Source: Dechloromonas sp. TW-R-39-2
GTDB taxonomy: Bacteria > Pseudomonadota > Gammaproteobacteria > Burkholderiales > Rhodocyclaceae
Length of the DNA: 64,000 nucleotides
Direction: 5' to 3'
Assembly: GCF_016864195.1 (NCBI RefSeq)
Contig: NZ_CP045202.1
Coordinates: 2,759,001-2,823,000, forward strand
Position 1 is the stretch's first letter; each line of letters opens with the position of its first letter. Shown one piece after another: positions 28,078 through 37,199 of this stretch. The translations under genes were made by a program, and so were the position numbers. The notes under the pieces are model-generated. The model saw nothing but the letters and a program-made list of their open reading frames with translations, was not told where the DNA came from and searched no databases.

Positions 28078-28675
28078 GTGCGGGGTCCCCGTAAGTATCT
28101 TCGCGCACAATGCGCGGGGTATTTTCACGTGGCTCGATGGTTACCGGCTGGTAAATAACTCGTGCCTGATCCGGGTCGTAGCGCATTTCGACATGACCGG
28201 AAATTGGGAAATCTTTGCGGAAAGGATGACCGATAAACCCGTAATCAGTAAGAATGCGACGCAAATCATCGTGACCGACAAAGGCGATACCGAACAGATC
28301 AAATGCCTCGCGCTCAAACCAGTTAACACTGGTCCACACTGACGTTACCGAGTCGACCGCAGGAAAGGCATCATCCTCGGCGAAGACACGAACCCGTAGA
28401 CGCCAATTGTTCGGAATCGACAGGAGATGCGAGACAGCGGCAAAACGCTTGCCTTGCCACACACCATCACCATAGGTCGAATAATCAACACCGCAAAGAT
28501 CGATCAACTCATCGAAGCCAAGATCAGCTTCGTCGCGCAACGTCTGCATCACGGAAAAATAGTCGGCGGAAGCAACTTCAATAGTCACCTCTCCCAACGC
28601 AAGCGTCAGCGACTTCAGTTTTTCACCGAAGTGCTTTTGCAAATTCTGGCTAAGCGTTTCCAGCTTGGCGGACAT
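28070..28675 (-). CDS. nuoC: NADH-quinone oxidoreductase subunit C
   Basis: A 201-residue 30-kDa hydrophilic complex I subunit, not fused to NuoD. Conserved segments are FERE(A)[23 protein letters not shown] and [11 protein letters not shown] 28675 is taken as the start; a TTG two codons upstream is closer to a weak AAGG site and cannot be excluded. Confidence 0.94.
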   Translation of the reverse strand: MSAKLETLSQNLQKHFGEKLKSLTLALGEVTIEVASADYFSVMQTLRDEADLGFDELIDLCGVDYSTYGDGVWQGKRFAAVSHLLSIPNNWRLRVRVFAEDDAFPAVDSVTSVWTSVNWFEREAFDLFGIAFVGHDDLRRILTDYGFIGHPFRKDFPISGHVEMRYDPDQARVIYQPVTIEPRENTPRIVREDTYGDPAHG

Positions 28676-28694
28676 AGTCAATCAGCCTTGGCAA

Positions 28695-29171
28695 TTAACG
28701 AGCAATGGTGTTAGTACGGCGAATCTTGTTCTGCAACTGGATGATGCCGTACAGCAAAGCCTCCGCCGTGGGAGGGCAACCGGGAACATAGATATCGACC
28801 GGTACAATTCGGTCGCAGCCACGCACTACGGAATACGAGTAATGATAGTAGCCACCACCATTGGCGCAGGAACCCATGGAAATAACCCAACGCGGCTCTG
28901 CCATCTGGTCGTAAACCTTACGCAAGGCCGGCGCCATTTTATTGGTCAGCGTACCTGCAACGATCATCACATCTGACTGACGCGGACTCGGGCGAAAAAC
29001 CACGCCAAAGCGGTCAAGGTCGTAGCGGGCGCAGCCCGCGTGAATCATTTCAACTGCACAACAGGCAAGACCAAAAGTCATTGGCCACATCGAACCTGTG
29101 CGCATGTAATTGATTAGCTTGTCAGCCGTCGTGGTGACAAAACCTTCCTGGAGAATACCTTCAATAGCCAT
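28695..29171 (-). CDS. nuoB: NADH-quinone oxidoreductase subunit B
   Basis: A 158-residue subunit holding cluster N2, the last electron carrier before quinone. The tandem-Cys motif [17 protein letters not shown] and [10 protein letters not shown] give the complete ligand set, homologous to hydrogenase small subunits such as the HoxY in this window. Confidence 0.96.
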   Translation of the reverse strand: MAIEGILQEGFVTTTADKLINYMRTGSMWPMTFGLACCAVEMIHAGCARYDLDRFGVVFRPSPRQSDVMIVAGTLTNKMAPALRKVYDQMAEPRWVISMGSCANGGGYYHYSYSVVRGCDRIVPVDIYVPGCPPTAEALLYGIIQLQNKIRRTNTIAR

Positions 29172-29174
29172 GCT

Positions 29175-29546
29175 TTATTCCCATTCCAGCGCACCCTTGG
29201 CCCAGGCATACACGTAGCCAATAACCAGGATGGTAACGAAAACCAGCATTTCGACAAAACCGAACAGTTTGATCGATTCAGTCGCGACGATATCCTTGAA
29301 AATTGTTGCCCACGGAAACAGGAATGCAATTTCCAGGTCAAAAAGAATGAAAAGGATAGCAATCAGGTAATAACGCACGTCAAACTTCATACGTGCATCT
29401 TCGAAAGCCTCAAAGCCGCACTCGTAGGGAGAAAGCTTCTCTGGATCCGGCTTGCTGGGTGCAAGCAGGAAACCCATTGCAACCGGCAGAACGCCAACCG
29501 CAACCCCCACCAGGACGAACATCAGGATTGGAAAGTAGTTTTCCAT
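29175..29546 (-). CDS. nuoA: NADH-quinone oxidoreductase subunit A
   Basis: A 123-residue membrane subunit with three helices and the conserved loop [21 protein letters not shown]. It is the first nuo gene. The start at 29546 (MENYFPILM) matches homologues, with only a weak GGCGG upstream. tRNA-Leu lies 65 bases upstream on the same strand, with no terminator between, so the operon is probably transcribed from tpiA onward. Confidence 0.95.
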   Translation of the reverse strand: MENYFPILMFVLVGVAVGVLPVAMGFLLAPSKPDPEKLSPYECGFEAFEDARMKFDVRYYLIAILFILFDLEIAFLFPWATIFKDIVATESIKLFGFVEMLVFVTILVIGYVYAWAKGALEWE

Positions 29547-29611
29547 GATCCGCCGCCAATTTTCAGTTTCTTGTACGAAACAGCGCACCTTACGGCCACT
29601 GCCCCAATGAT

Positions 29612-29696
29612 TGGTGCCGACGGCGAGACTCGAACTCGCACAGCTTGCGCCACTACCCCCTCAAGATAGCGTGTCTACCAATTTCACCACGTCGGC
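29612..29696 (-). tRNA. tRNA-Leu (anticodon GAG)
   Basis: An 85-nt class II tRNA. The acceptor stem is GCCGACG/CGTCGGC with an encoded CCA end. The anticodon arm CTATC-TTGAGGG-GGTAG gives anticodon GAG, reading CUC/CUU leucine codons. A variable arm (GTGGCGCAAGC region) and TTCGAGTCTCG T-arm follow. It is embedded between secG and nuoA on the same strand, so it must be cut out of the long mRNA. Confidence 0.97.
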
Positions 29697-29748
29697 ACTA
29701 CCATCTGCTTACCCGGCGAGGACTCGTTGCCAGGCAAACAGCCTTGCG

Positions 29749-30120
29749 TTACTTCGGAATATCTTTTGCCTTGGAAGCCGCATCAACCGGCACCACTGGC
29801 GCCTCAACGCCCGCAGACGCGGACCCCGAAACCGGCTGCGATTGTACCGTCTCTTGCATCACACTACCAGTCGTTTTTGGCTTATTTGACGCGACGTATG
29901 CCAAGGTCAAACTCGTCACAAAGAACACACCAGCAAGAATTCCGGTTGCACGACTCAGGAAATTTGCCGAGCCCGATGAGCCAAACAAACTACCCGAAGC
30001 ACCGCTACCAAAAGCCGCACCCATGTCCGCTCCTTTGCCGTGCTGCATCAGCACCAACCCGACAATCGCCAGAGCCACAAGAATATGGACCGTCAAAACA
30101 ACAGAGAATAACCAATTCAT
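29749..30120 (-). CDS. secG: Preprotein translocase subunit SecG
   Basis: A 123-residue small Sec translocon subunit with two membrane helices (residues about 3-24 and 57-78) joined by the typical Gly/Ser-rich loop ([21 protein letters not shown]). A Pro/Ala-rich tail of about 40 residues extends past the second helix, as is common in this group. It follows tpiA by 12 bases and precedes tRNA-Leu. Confidence 0.94.
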   Translation of the reverse strand: MNWLFSVVLTVHILVALAIVGLVLMQHGKGADMGAAFGSGASGSLFGSSGSANFLSRATGILAGVFFVTSLTLAYVASNKPKTTGSVMQETVQSQPVSGSASAGVEAPVVPVDAASKAKDIPK

Positions 30121-30132
30121 TATTTACGCCTA

Positions 30133-30882
30133 TCAATTCGCCGCTTGGCAAATCGCCAGAAAATCGTCCGCAACCAGCGCAGCTCCACCGATCAAACCAC
30201 CATCAATGTCCAACTGCGCAAACAAATCTTTTGCATTACCAGACTTCACACTCCCCCCATAAAGAATGCGAAGCTTTTCAGCCACTACCCCATCAAACCC
30301 GGCCACAAACGCCCGGATTGCTGCATGCACCTCCTGAGCCTGCAAAGGAGAGGCCGTAACCCCCGTACCTATCGCCCAGACCGGCTCATAAGCAACAATC
30401 GCCCCCCTCAGAGCAGAAGCCCCCGAACGCTCAAGCACCGCCGCCAACTGACGAGAAACCACTACCGTAGTCTGACCAGACTCGCGCTCAGCTAAAGTTT
30501 CGCCAACACACAAGATTGGAACAAGACCCGCCTCCTGCGCTGCAAAAAACTTATCAGCAACAACAGCATCTGACTCGGCAAACAAACTGCGTCGCTCAGA
30601 GTGGCCAACCAGCACGTAGCGGCAACCAAACTCCATGAGCATTGAGGCTGAAACTTCGCCCGTAAACGCGCCCAGCGGATACTGACTGACCGACTGAGCC
30701 CCCCAGGCAACAGAAGACCCACCAAGCAGCTGCTGAACCTGCGAAAGATAGGGATAAGGTACGCACACAGCAACATCGCACGCACCACCCACCACCTCAT
30801 GCTTTATGCGCTCAAGCAGTGCCGCATTTTGCTGGATGCTGCCATGCATTTTCCAGTTACCGGCGACAAACTTTTTACGCAT
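30133..30882 (-). CDS. tpiA: Triosephosphate isomerase
   Basis: A 249-residue glycolytic enzyme interconverting dihydroxyacetone phosphate and glyceraldehyde 3-phosphate. Catalytic residues are clear: the Lys in AGNWKMHG, the His in VGHSERR and the Glu in AYEPVWAIGTG; the phosphate-binding GGSVKSGN and GGLIGGAAL follow. The start at 30882 (MRKKFVAGNWKM) is the family position. It is the first gene after the strong promoter at 30917-30945. Confidence 0.96.
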   Translation of the reverse strand: MRKKFVAGNWKMHGSIQQNAALLERIKHEVVGGACDVAVCVPYPYLSQVQQLLGGSSVAWGAQSVSQYPLGAFTGEVSASMLMEFGCRYVLVGHSERRSLFAESDAVVADKFFAAQEAGLVPILCVGETLAERESGQTTVVVSRQLAAVLERSGASALRGAIVAYEPVWAIGTGVTASPLQAQEVHAAIRAFVAGFDGVVAEKLRILYGGSVKSGNAKDLFAQLDIDGGLIGGAALVADDFLAICQAAN

Positions 30883-30916
30883 AAGCCCGCTTATTTTGAT
30901 TGGCAAAAACCTTTGG

Positions 30917-30945
30917 ATTATAGCGACAGCACGTTGGCACGGCAA
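30917..30945 (-). promoter_or_regulatory. Sigma-70 promoter for tpiA-secG-tRNA-Leu-nuo
   Basis: On the minus strand TTGCCG (30940-30945) and a perfect TATAAT (30917-30922) are separated by 17 bp. Transcription would start near 30910, about 28 nt before the tpiA ATG. No terminator is seen until 15023, so this could drive some 16 kb including nuoA-N, though internal promoters are possible. Confidence 0.72.
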
Positions 30946-30965
30946 TATCCATGTCCATGAGCACG

Positions 30966-32318
30966 CTAGTGCGCTGCCCGCCGGACTATCTCAGCCAGCT
31001 TCTCGGCAGCGGACTGGACCAACACAGCATCATCGCCCTCCACCATCACTCTCAGCAAAGGCTCGGTCCCTGATGCACGAAGCAAAACCCTTCCTCGCCC
31101 TGAAATCTCAGACTCAACCATCGCTAAACCAGCCATGATTTCAGGATCTTCCTTCCATGAAAACCCTTTGCTGACTGGCACATTGATCAATTTTTGCGGA
31201 TAGAGACTCAATCCGCCAAGCAGTGATTTCAAATCCTCACCTGACTGCCGCATGGCGGCGAGAACCTGCAATGCAGCAACCAGCCCATCCCCTGTACTAT
31301 GACGATCAAGGACGAGGATATGCCCCGAATTCTCACCGCCGAACAACCAGCCTTTTGTGTTGAGCATTTCAACCACATACCGATCGCCCACCGCAGCTCG
31401 CGCAAACGGAATATTCATTTTTCCCAAGGCGTGCTCGAGCGCCAGATTGGTCATTAGCGTTCCAACCACACCATCAACCTGGCCCTGACGCGCACGGCCT
31501 CGGACGATGGCGTAAAGCAATTGATCACCATCGTAGAGGTTACCTTCCGCATCGACCATCTGGATTCGATCCGCATCACCATCCAGCGCGACCCCCAGAT
31601 CCGCCCGGTTCGCAAGAACAGCATCACACAGGGCACGAGGCGCAGTCGCTCCGAAACCATCATTGATATTTAGGCCATTGGGCTGAGCGCCAATTGCAAC
31701 AACCTCTGCACCCAACTCATGAAAAACGCTGGGCGCCGTGTGATAGGCAGCACCGTGCGCGCAATCAACCACAATTTTCAGACCGCGCAAATCCAGGTCG
31801 TTTGGGAAGGTGCTTTTACAGAACTCAATATACCTGCCGCGCGCATCATCAATGCGGGTAGCCCGCCCCAACTCAGCAGCCGGCACGCACACCATCGGCT
31901 GGTCGATACCCGCCTCGATGGCAGACTCAACCTCATCAGGCAGCTTGGTGCCCTGTGCCGAAAAGAACTTAATCCCGTTGTCGTAATACGGATTATGAGA
32001 TGCCGAGATAACAATCCCGGCCTGCAGCCGAAGAGCGCGCGTCAGATAAGCCACGGCCGGCGTCGGAATCGGCCCAACCAGACAGACATCAACACCCGCC
32101 GCAGAAAATCCGGCCTCCAACGCCGACTCAAGCATATACCCCGACAGACGGGTATCTTTACCGATCAGCACGGATGGGCGCTCACCAGCTGGCATTTTGC
32201 GACTTTCCATCAACACCTTGCCGGCTGCATAACCAAGCCGCATGACAAAATCCGGCGTGATTGGCGCCTGACCAACACGGCCACGCACGCCGTCAGTACC
32301 AAAATATTTTCTACTCAT
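30966..32318 (-). CDS. glmM: Phosphoglucosamine mutase GlmM
   Basis: A 450-residue enzyme converting glucosamine 6-phosphate to glucosamine 1-phosphate for peptidoglycan and LPS precursors. [10 protein letters not shown] starts the protein, [17 protein letters not shown] contains the phosphorylated serine, DGDADR binds metal, and [14 protein letters not shown] binds the sugar phosphate. Two adjacent ATGs exist; 32318 is 7 bases from GGGAG and is preferred over 32321. The start overlaps the folP end by 8 bases. Confidence 0.95.
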   Translation of the reverse strand: MSRKYFGTDGVRGRVGQAPITPDFVMRLGYAAGKVLMESRKMPAGERPSVLIGKDTRLSGYMLESALEAGFSAAGVDVCLVGPIPTPAVAYLTRALRLQAGIVISASHNPYYDNGIKFFSAQGTKLPDEVESAIEAGIDQPMVCVPAAELGRATRIDDARGRYIEFCKSTFPNDLDLRGLKIVVDCAHGAAYHTAPSVFHELGAEVVAIGAQPNGLNINDGFGATAPRALCDAVLANRADLGVALDGDADRIQMVDAEGNLYDGDQLLYAIVRGRARQGQVDGVVGTLMTNLALEHALGKMNIPFARAAVGDRYVVEMLNTKGWLFGGENSGHILVLDRHSTGDGLVAALQVLAAMRQSGEDLKSLLGGLSLYPQKLINVPVSKGFSWKEDPEIMAGLAMVESEISGRGRVLLRASGTEPLLRVMVEGDDAVLVQSAAEKLAEIVRRAAH

Positions 32319-33150
32319 CATCAAGCTCCCGTTCAATTGCCAACCAGACAGCCAAGGCATCCCTGGTTGCGCCAACATCATGCACACGCAATATTTTCGC
32401 ACCTTTTTGAGCAGCAAGAAGTGCAGCAGCCACACTGGCAACCTGCCGTCCCTCAACCGGACGACCGGTTATCTGCCCAAGCATCGTCTTACGTGAAATT
32501 CCCGCCAAGACAGGAAAACCTGCGGGGACTGCCGCGGTCAACTGACGAAAAAGCTGCAAATTATGCGTCAGCGCTTTGCCAAATCCGAAACCAGGGTCAA
32601 GAACCAGTCGCCGATCATCAACACCCACCGCCCGACAGGCTTTAATTCGCTGCGCGAGAAAATCATGCACCTCACGCACAACATCGCCATAGACCGGCGC
32701 TGACTGCATCGTGCCTGGCGCGCCCTGCATGTGCATCAGGCAAATTGCACACTCACTCCCGGCAACCGCCTCCAGAGCCCCCGGATGGGACAAGCCAGCG
32801 ATATCATTGATCATCGAAGCCCCCAGCGCCAAGGCTGAACGCATCACGGCAGGCTTGTAGGTATCCACCGACACAGGAACCCCCCAAGCTGTCACTTCCT
32901 TCAAGAGGGGAACGAGACGCGCCAACTCATCCGCTTCAGATGCTGGAATCGCACCCGGGCGCGAAGACTCGGCACCGATATCGAGAATATCCGCCCCTGC
33001 TTCCAGTTGCGCACGGGCATGCAAAATTGCCCGATCGACATCGCCCGCCAGACCATCACCGGAAAAAGAATCCGGCGTTACATTAACAATCCCCATGACT
33101 TTGGGAACAGTCAGATCAAGCTGATAAGAACCACATTGAAGAATTGACAT
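32311..33150 (-). CDS. folP: Dihydropteroate synthase
   Basis: A 279-residue TIM-barrel enzyme that joins p-aminobenzoate to the pterin pyrophosphate in folate synthesis; it is the sulfonamide target. Signatures are [26 protein letters not shown] and LDPGFGFGK, with [10 protein letters not shown] and the final RVHDVGAT. The ribosome site is weak. The gene starts 14 bases after the ftsH terminator, so it may have its own promoter within ftsH or depend on partial read-through. Confidence 0.95.
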   Translation of the reverse strand: MSILQCGSYQLDLTVPKVMGIVNVTPDSFSGDGLAGDVDRAILHARAQLEAGADILDIGAESSRPGAIPASEADELARLVPLLKEVTAWGVPVSVDTYKPAVMRSALALGASMINDIAGLSHPGALEAVAGSECAICLMHMQGAPGTMQSAPVYGDVVREVHDFLAQRIKACRAVGVDDRRLVLDPGFGFGKALTHNLQLFRQLTAAVPAGFPVLAGISRKTMLGQITGRPVEGRQVASVAAALLAAQKGAKILRVHDVGATRDALAVWLAIERELDDE

Positions 33151-33163
33151 AGCAAGAAACGAA

Positions 33164-33187
33164 AAAGCCGGGAACAGGCTCCCGGCT
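33164..33187 (-). terminator. Hairpin terminator between ftsH and folP
   Basis: AGCCGGGA pairs with TCCCGGCT; on the minus strand the stem is followed by TTTTTC. Its position just before folP suggests partial termination. Confidence 0.8.
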
Positions 33188-33206
33188 TGTTGATGAATCA
33201 GCCTGA

Positions 33207-35090
33207 TCAGGCCGGCGCAGCAGCACTCGGCTCGGCGTCATGTGAGTCATCGGGCTTCGAGGCACGCGATGTACTCTGGTTCGGCTTCGGCGCGCGCGGT
33301 GGCTTGCCTTCCATGATGTCGTTGATCTGCTCGGCATCGATGGTTTCCCATTCAAGCAGCGCCTTGGTCATCGCCTCCACCTTGTCGCGATTTTCTTCAA
33401 GGACTTTCCGGGCCAACGCATACTGCTCGTCAATAATCCGGCGAATTTCGGCATCAACCTGCTGCATGGTCGCTTCCGAAACACTCTTGTGGGTCGTGAC
33501 CGAACGTCCGAGGAAAACCTCACCTTCGTTTTCGCCATACACCATCGGGCCCAGCGCATCCGACATGCCATAGCGGGTGACCATATCGCGTGCCATCGAG
33601 GTTGCACGCTCGAAATCGTTGGAAGCCCCCGTCGTCATCTGGTTCATGAACAACTCTTCGGCAATGCGGCCACCAAAGAGAACGGCAATGCGACTCATCA
33701 GATAGACACGATCATACGCATAGCGATCCTGCTCGGGCAGTTGCATGGTCAAGCCGAGCGCACGACCACGTGGGATGATCGTCACTTTGTGAACAGGGTC
33801 GGATTTAGGCATGATCTTGGCAACCACGGCATGACCAGACTCGTGGTAAGCCGTGTTCATCTTTTCTTCTTCGGACATCACCATGCTGCGGCGCTCACTG
33901 CCCATCATGATCTTGTCCTTCGCCATTTCGAAGTCGTCCATATCAACCAGACGCTTGTTACGGCGAGCAGCAAACAAGGCTGCCTCATTAACCAGATTTG
34001 CCAGGTCTGCCCCCGAAAAACCGGGCGTACCACGAGCAATCACATCCGCTTTGACATCACCGGCAATTGGCACCTTGCGCATGTGAACCTTGAGAATTTC
34101 TTCACGGCCGCGAATATCCGGCAAGGGAACGACAACCTGACGGTCGAAACGACCCGGACGAAGCAGCGCCGGGTCCAGAATGTCAGGACGATTGGTCGCA
34201 GCGATCACGATGATCCCGGAGTGACCTTCAAAACCATCCATTTCAACAAGCAACTGATTGAGCGTTTGCTCGCGCTCGTCATTACCACCGCCGACGCCCG
34301 CACCACGATGACGGCCAACCGCATCGATTTCATCGATGAAGATAATACACGGCGCGTGCTTCTTGGCGTTTTCGAACATGTCGCGAACACGAGCCGCACC
34401 GACGCCAACGAACATTTCAACGAAATCGGAACCGGAGATACTGAAGAAAGGCACTTTTGCCTCACCGGCAATCGCCTTGGCAAGCAAGGTTTTACCCGTA
34501 CCCGGGTTGCCGACCATCAGCACCCCCTTGGGAATCCGGCCGCCCAACTTCTGGAACTTCGACGGGTCACGCAGAAAATCAACGATTTCCTGAACTTCTT
34601 CCTTAGCCTCATCACAACCGGCAACGTCAACAAATGTGATGACATTCTGAGCCTCGTCCGTCATCCGGGCGCGCGACTTGCCAAAGGAGAATGCTCCACC
34701 CTTTCCGCCACCCTGCATCTGACGCATGAAGAATACCCAGACGCCGATCAACAACAGCATCGGGAACCAGCTGACAAACAGATTCATCAGGAAAGACGGC
34801 TCTTCTTCTGGCTTGGCTTCAATTTTCACGCCGCTCTTGAGCAGATCGGAAACCAGCCACAAATCAGGCGGCGCATACGACGTGATGCGCTTGCCCTCAG
34901 TCGTCGTCGCTTTGAGCGTACGTCCTTCCATAACAACCTTGGAGATGCGCCCCTGCTTCACCTCTTCGATGAATTGCGAATATTCGACGGAACCGGTCGC
35001 AACCTGACGGCTGTTGAACTGGTTGAAAACCGTCATCAGTACAAGACCGATAACCAGCCAGACTGCGAGGTTTTTGAACATGTTGTTCAA
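33207..35090 (-). CDS. ftsH: ATP-dependent zinc metalloprotease FtsH
   Basis: A 627-residue membrane AAA+ protease that removes unstable membrane proteins and short-lived regulators. It has two N-terminal transmembrane helices (about 8-25 and 104-124), Walker A GNPGTGKT, Walker [12 protein letters not shown], the SRH region and the zinc site HESGHAVV with a later Glu/Asp. The start is assigned to TTG at 35090: AAGGAGA lies 6 bases before it, whereas the next ATG three codons in would be 15 bases away. The C-terminal tail is Pro/Ser/Asp-rich. Downstream of rlmE as in many proteobacteria. Confidence 0.95.
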   Translation of the reverse strand: MNNMFKNLAVWLVIGLVLMTVFNQFNSRQVATGSVEYSQFIEEVKQGRISKVVMEGRTLKATTTEGKRITSYAPPDLWLVSDLLKSGVKIEAKPEEEPSFLMNLFVSWFPMLLLIGVWVFFMRQMQGGGKGGAFSFGKSRARMTDEAQNVITFVDVAGCDEAKEEVQEIVDFLRDPSKFQKLGGRIPKGVLMVGNPGTGKTLLAKAIAGEAKVPFFSISGSDFVEMFVGVGAARVRDMFENAKKHAPCIIFIDEIDAVGRHRGAGVGGGNDEREQTLNQLLVEMDGFEGHSGIIVIAATNRPDILDPALLRPGRFDRQVVVPLPDIRGREEILKVHMRKVPIAGDVKADVIARGTPGFSGADLANLVNEAALFAARRNKRLVDMDDFEMAKDKIMMGSERRSMVMSEEEKMNTAYHESGHAVVAKIMPKSDPVHKVTIIPRGRALGLTMQLPEQDRYAYDRVYLMSRIAVLFGGRIAEELFMNQMTTGASNDFERATSMARDMVTRYGMSDALGPMVYGENEGEVFLGRSVTTHKSVSEATMQQVDAEIRRIIDEQYALARKVLEENRDKVEAMTKALLEWETIDAEQINDIMEGKPPRAPKPNQSTSRASKPDDSHDAEPSAAAPA

Positions 35091-35145
35091 GCTTGCTCTC
35101 CTTCTACGGCGCCGAGCGACAAAAACGCCATTCTATACACAACTG

Positions 35146-35763
35146 TCAGCGCAACACACGACCGAGCAAATAAAGCTCAGCGCTTCGGTCACGCGAAGCA
35201 TCGGGTTTACGTACAACAACCGTTTTGAAAACCTCACGCATGGCCCGGAGGAAATTCTCATAATCGGAGCCTTGGAATACTTTGACCAGAAAAGCACCCT
35301 CCGGTTTCAAGTGTGCCTTGCAAAACTCCAGACCCAACTCAGCCAAGTACATTACCCGAGCCTGGTCGACCAAAGGCACTCCTGACATATTGGGGGCCAT
35401 ATCCGACATTACAAGCCCCACAGTCCGGCCATCGAGTTTTTCTTCAAGTTGATGCAGTACCTCATCCTCCCGAAAATCGCCCTGGATGAAGTCGACACCG
35501 TGAATGGGCTCCATTTCCAGCAAATCAAGGGCAAAGACCATGCCTCCGCCGCCAACTCGCTTGGCAGCCACTTGCGACCAGCCCCCGGGCGTCGCCCCCA
35601 AGTCCACGACGACCTCGCCTCTTGCCAGAAGTTTGTCCTTATCGTCGATTTCCATCAACTTGAAAGCGGCACGTGAACGCCAGCCTTCCTTGCGCGCGAG
35701 TTGCACATAGGTATCATTAATGTGTTCACGCATCCATGCTTTACTGGTTCTGGTTCTTTTCAT
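35146..35763 (-). CDS. rlmE: 23S rRNA 2'-O-methyltransferase RlmE (FtsJ)
   Basis: A 205-residue SAM-dependent enzyme that methylates the ribose of U2552 in 23S r[19 protein letters not shown] is the SAM site; the K-D-K-E set is represented by the basic [24 protein letters not shown] and the ending with Glu in SAELYLLG. The start at 35763 is the family position. It is divergent from yhbY with only 32 bases between the two start codons. Confidence 0.95.
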   Translation of the reverse strand: MKRTRTSKAWMREHINDTYVQLARKEGWRSRAAFKLMEIDDKDKLLARGEVVVDLGATPGGWSQVAAKRVGGGGMVFALDLLEMEPIHGVDFIQGDFREDEVLHQLEEKLDGRTVGLVMSDMAPNMSGVPLVDQARVMYLAELGLEFCKAHLKPEGAFLVKVFQGSDYENFLRAMREVFKTVVVRKPDASRDRSAELYLLGRVLR

Positions 35764-35795
35764 TCGGTAAAATGCCGCTTTTGAAAGGTTTACAC

Positions 35796-36158
35796 ATGCT
35801 GCAATTATCTTCCGATGCACGTCGCGAACTACGCGCCCGGGCCCACAGCCTAAATCCCGTTGTCTCGATTGCCGAAAACGGCCTGACAGAGGCTGTTCTC
35901 AAGGAAATCGAAGTCTGTTTGGCGGCACACGAACTGATCAAGATTCGTGTCTATGGCGACAGCCGAGAAAACCGCCTTGCCTACTACGAGCAAATCTGCG
36001 CCAACCTCGGCGCCGCCCCTGTCCAGCACATCGGCAAGCTGCTGATTGTGTACCGCCCCGCCCCGGCAGGCACGCCTGCGGTCAACAAGCCCGGCAGCAC
36101 AAAATCGCGTCGTCCCGCCTCCGAACCGCGCAAAACCAAGCGCGCTTTCCAGGGCTGA
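35796..36158 (+). CDS. yhbY: YhbY-family RNA-binding protein (CRM domain)
   Basis: A 120-residue ribosome-associated protein. Residues 1-95 are the CRS1-YhbY (CRM) domain, with [22 protein letters not shown] and the GDSRENR region; the C-terminal 25 residues are a basic tail. In E. coli YhbY binds pre-50S particles. AAAGG lies 7 bases upstream; a TAAAAT hexamer at 35768-35773 may be its -10. It runs head-on into the DUF4149 gene with no spacer. Confidence 0.9.
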   Translation: MLQLSSDARRELRARAHSLNPVVSIAENGLTEAVLKEIEVCLAAHELIKIRVYGDSRENRLAYYEQICANLGAAPVQHIGKLLIVYRPAPAGTPAVNKPGSTKSRRPASEPRKTKRAFQG

Positions 36159-36170
36159 TTACTTCAGCCC
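36152..36170. terminator. Small hairpin spanning two convergent stop codons
   Basis: GGGCTGA and TCAGCCC form a 7-bp stem with a 5-nt loop. The left arm contains the yhbY stop and the loop begins with the DUF4149 stop. No U-run follows on either strand, so termination would be weak. Confidence 0.4.
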
Positions 36171-36620
36171 TCGCCCACTCCAGATAACAACCCACAGGCC
36201 CAGCATACTCTGCACCAGGTAGAGAATGCTGGAAATGCCATGCCAAGCCGCAAAACGGTCACGCAATACCGTCTCCATCACTTCGCGCGGCCAGGCATCC
36301 GCCTTGAGTTGCGCCATCAAAGGCTGGATACCGAACTGACTGGCTGCCGTCAGCAGCATCATCACCAGAATCAGCCAGAACATGGCTGACCGGAAGGCAC
36401 GCACGCCACCCCGAACAACAAGAAAAATCAGCAGATAAGCGGCACAACCCAAACCCACCCAGCCAATCAGGGCAAACATTTTTCCAGCCAGCAAACCGGC
36501 CAGTTGGCGGTCGGCCAGACTGGCAAAGAGAACCGGGGCAACCATATAACCGATTGACCACATGCCACCTATCCACAAGGTCAGGCACGAGAGATACAAA
36601 GCGTCGGAAAATTTACGCAC
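36159..36620 (-). CDS. DUF4149 membrane protein
   Basis: A 153-residue protein with four predicted membrane helices (about 5-30, 45-68, 75-97, 125-148) and the family-like N-terminus LYLSCLTLWIGGMWSIGYMVAPVLF. It belongs to the DUF4149 group that commonly sits between greA and yhbY in betaproteobacteria; no function is known. The start is GTG at 36620, with AGG 6 bases upstream. It lies 36 bases after greA and is probably co-transcribed with it. Confidence 0.82.
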   Translation of the reverse strand: MRKFSDALYLSCLTLWIGGMWSIGYMVAPVLFASLADRQLAGLLAGKMFALIGWVGLGCAAYLLIFLVVRGGVRAFRSAMFWLILVMMLLTAASQFGIQPLMAQLKADAWPREVMETVLRDRFAAWHGISSILYLVQSMLGLWVVIWSGRGLK

Positions 36621-36656
36621 AGCAGACCTGCAAGGCTGTTTTCAGTCCGGAAATCC

Positions 36657-37133
36657 TTATTCGTACCGAACGTCAATAATTTCGTATTCGCGCAAACCAC
36701 CCGGCGCCTGCACTTGCGCAACGTCACCGGCATACTTGCCAATCAAGGCACGGGCCATCGGTGATGCAACCGACAATTTGCCCGATTTGATATCCGCCTC
36801 ATCCTCACCAACGATCTGGTAGGTCACAGATTCGCCGGAGTCCTGATCTTCAATATCGACCGTCGCACCAAAAACGCAGCGACCATCGGCATCGAGGACT
36901 TTCGGATCAATGATCTGTGCATTCGAGAGCTTTCCTTCAACCTCCTGAATGCGCCCTTCAACGAACCCCTGGCGCTCCTTGGCGGCATCGTATTCGGCAT
37001 TTTCAGACAAATCGCCATGCGATCGTGCCTCGGCAATGGCGGCAATCACGCTGGGTCGTTCGATCGTTTTCAAACGATGCAACTCTTCCCTGAGCTTTTC
37101 GGCACCTGCCACGGTCAACGGGACTTTACTCAT
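36657..37133 (-). CDS. greA: Transcription elongation factor GreA
   Basis: A 158-residue factor that rescues backtracked RNA polymerase by stimulating transcript cleavage. The N-terminal coiled coil carries the acidic tip in [15 protein letters not shown], and the C-terminal FKBP-like domain has the usual [15 protein letters not shown] and [13 protein letters not shown]. It follows the carB terminator, so it probably has its own promoter or uses read-through. Confidence 0.96.
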   Translation of the reverse strand: MSKVPLTVAGAEKLREELHRLKTIERPSVIAAIAEARSHGDLSENAEYDAAKERQGFVEGRIQEVEGKLSNAQIIDPKVLDADGRCVFGATVDIEDQDSGESVTYQIVGEDEADIKSGKLSVASPMARALIGKYAGDVAQVQAPGGLREYEIIDVRYE

Positions 37134-37153
37134 AATTTTTCCAGCAAAAGGAA

Positions 37154-37188
37154 AACCGCCGGCGCCCCAGTCGGGCTACCCGGCGGTT
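37154..37188 (-). terminator. Terminator after carB
   Basis: A 9-bp outer stem AACCGCCGG/CCGGCGGTT encloses a second GCCC/GGGC stem; on the minus strand TTTTCCTTTT follows. Confidence 0.85.
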
Positions 37189-37199
37189 CTCAGGTTCTC

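Noticed and set aside
33489..35228. A 579-codon open frame on the plus strand
   Set aside because: Antisense to ftsH and the end of rlmE; its translation has no recognisable domain.
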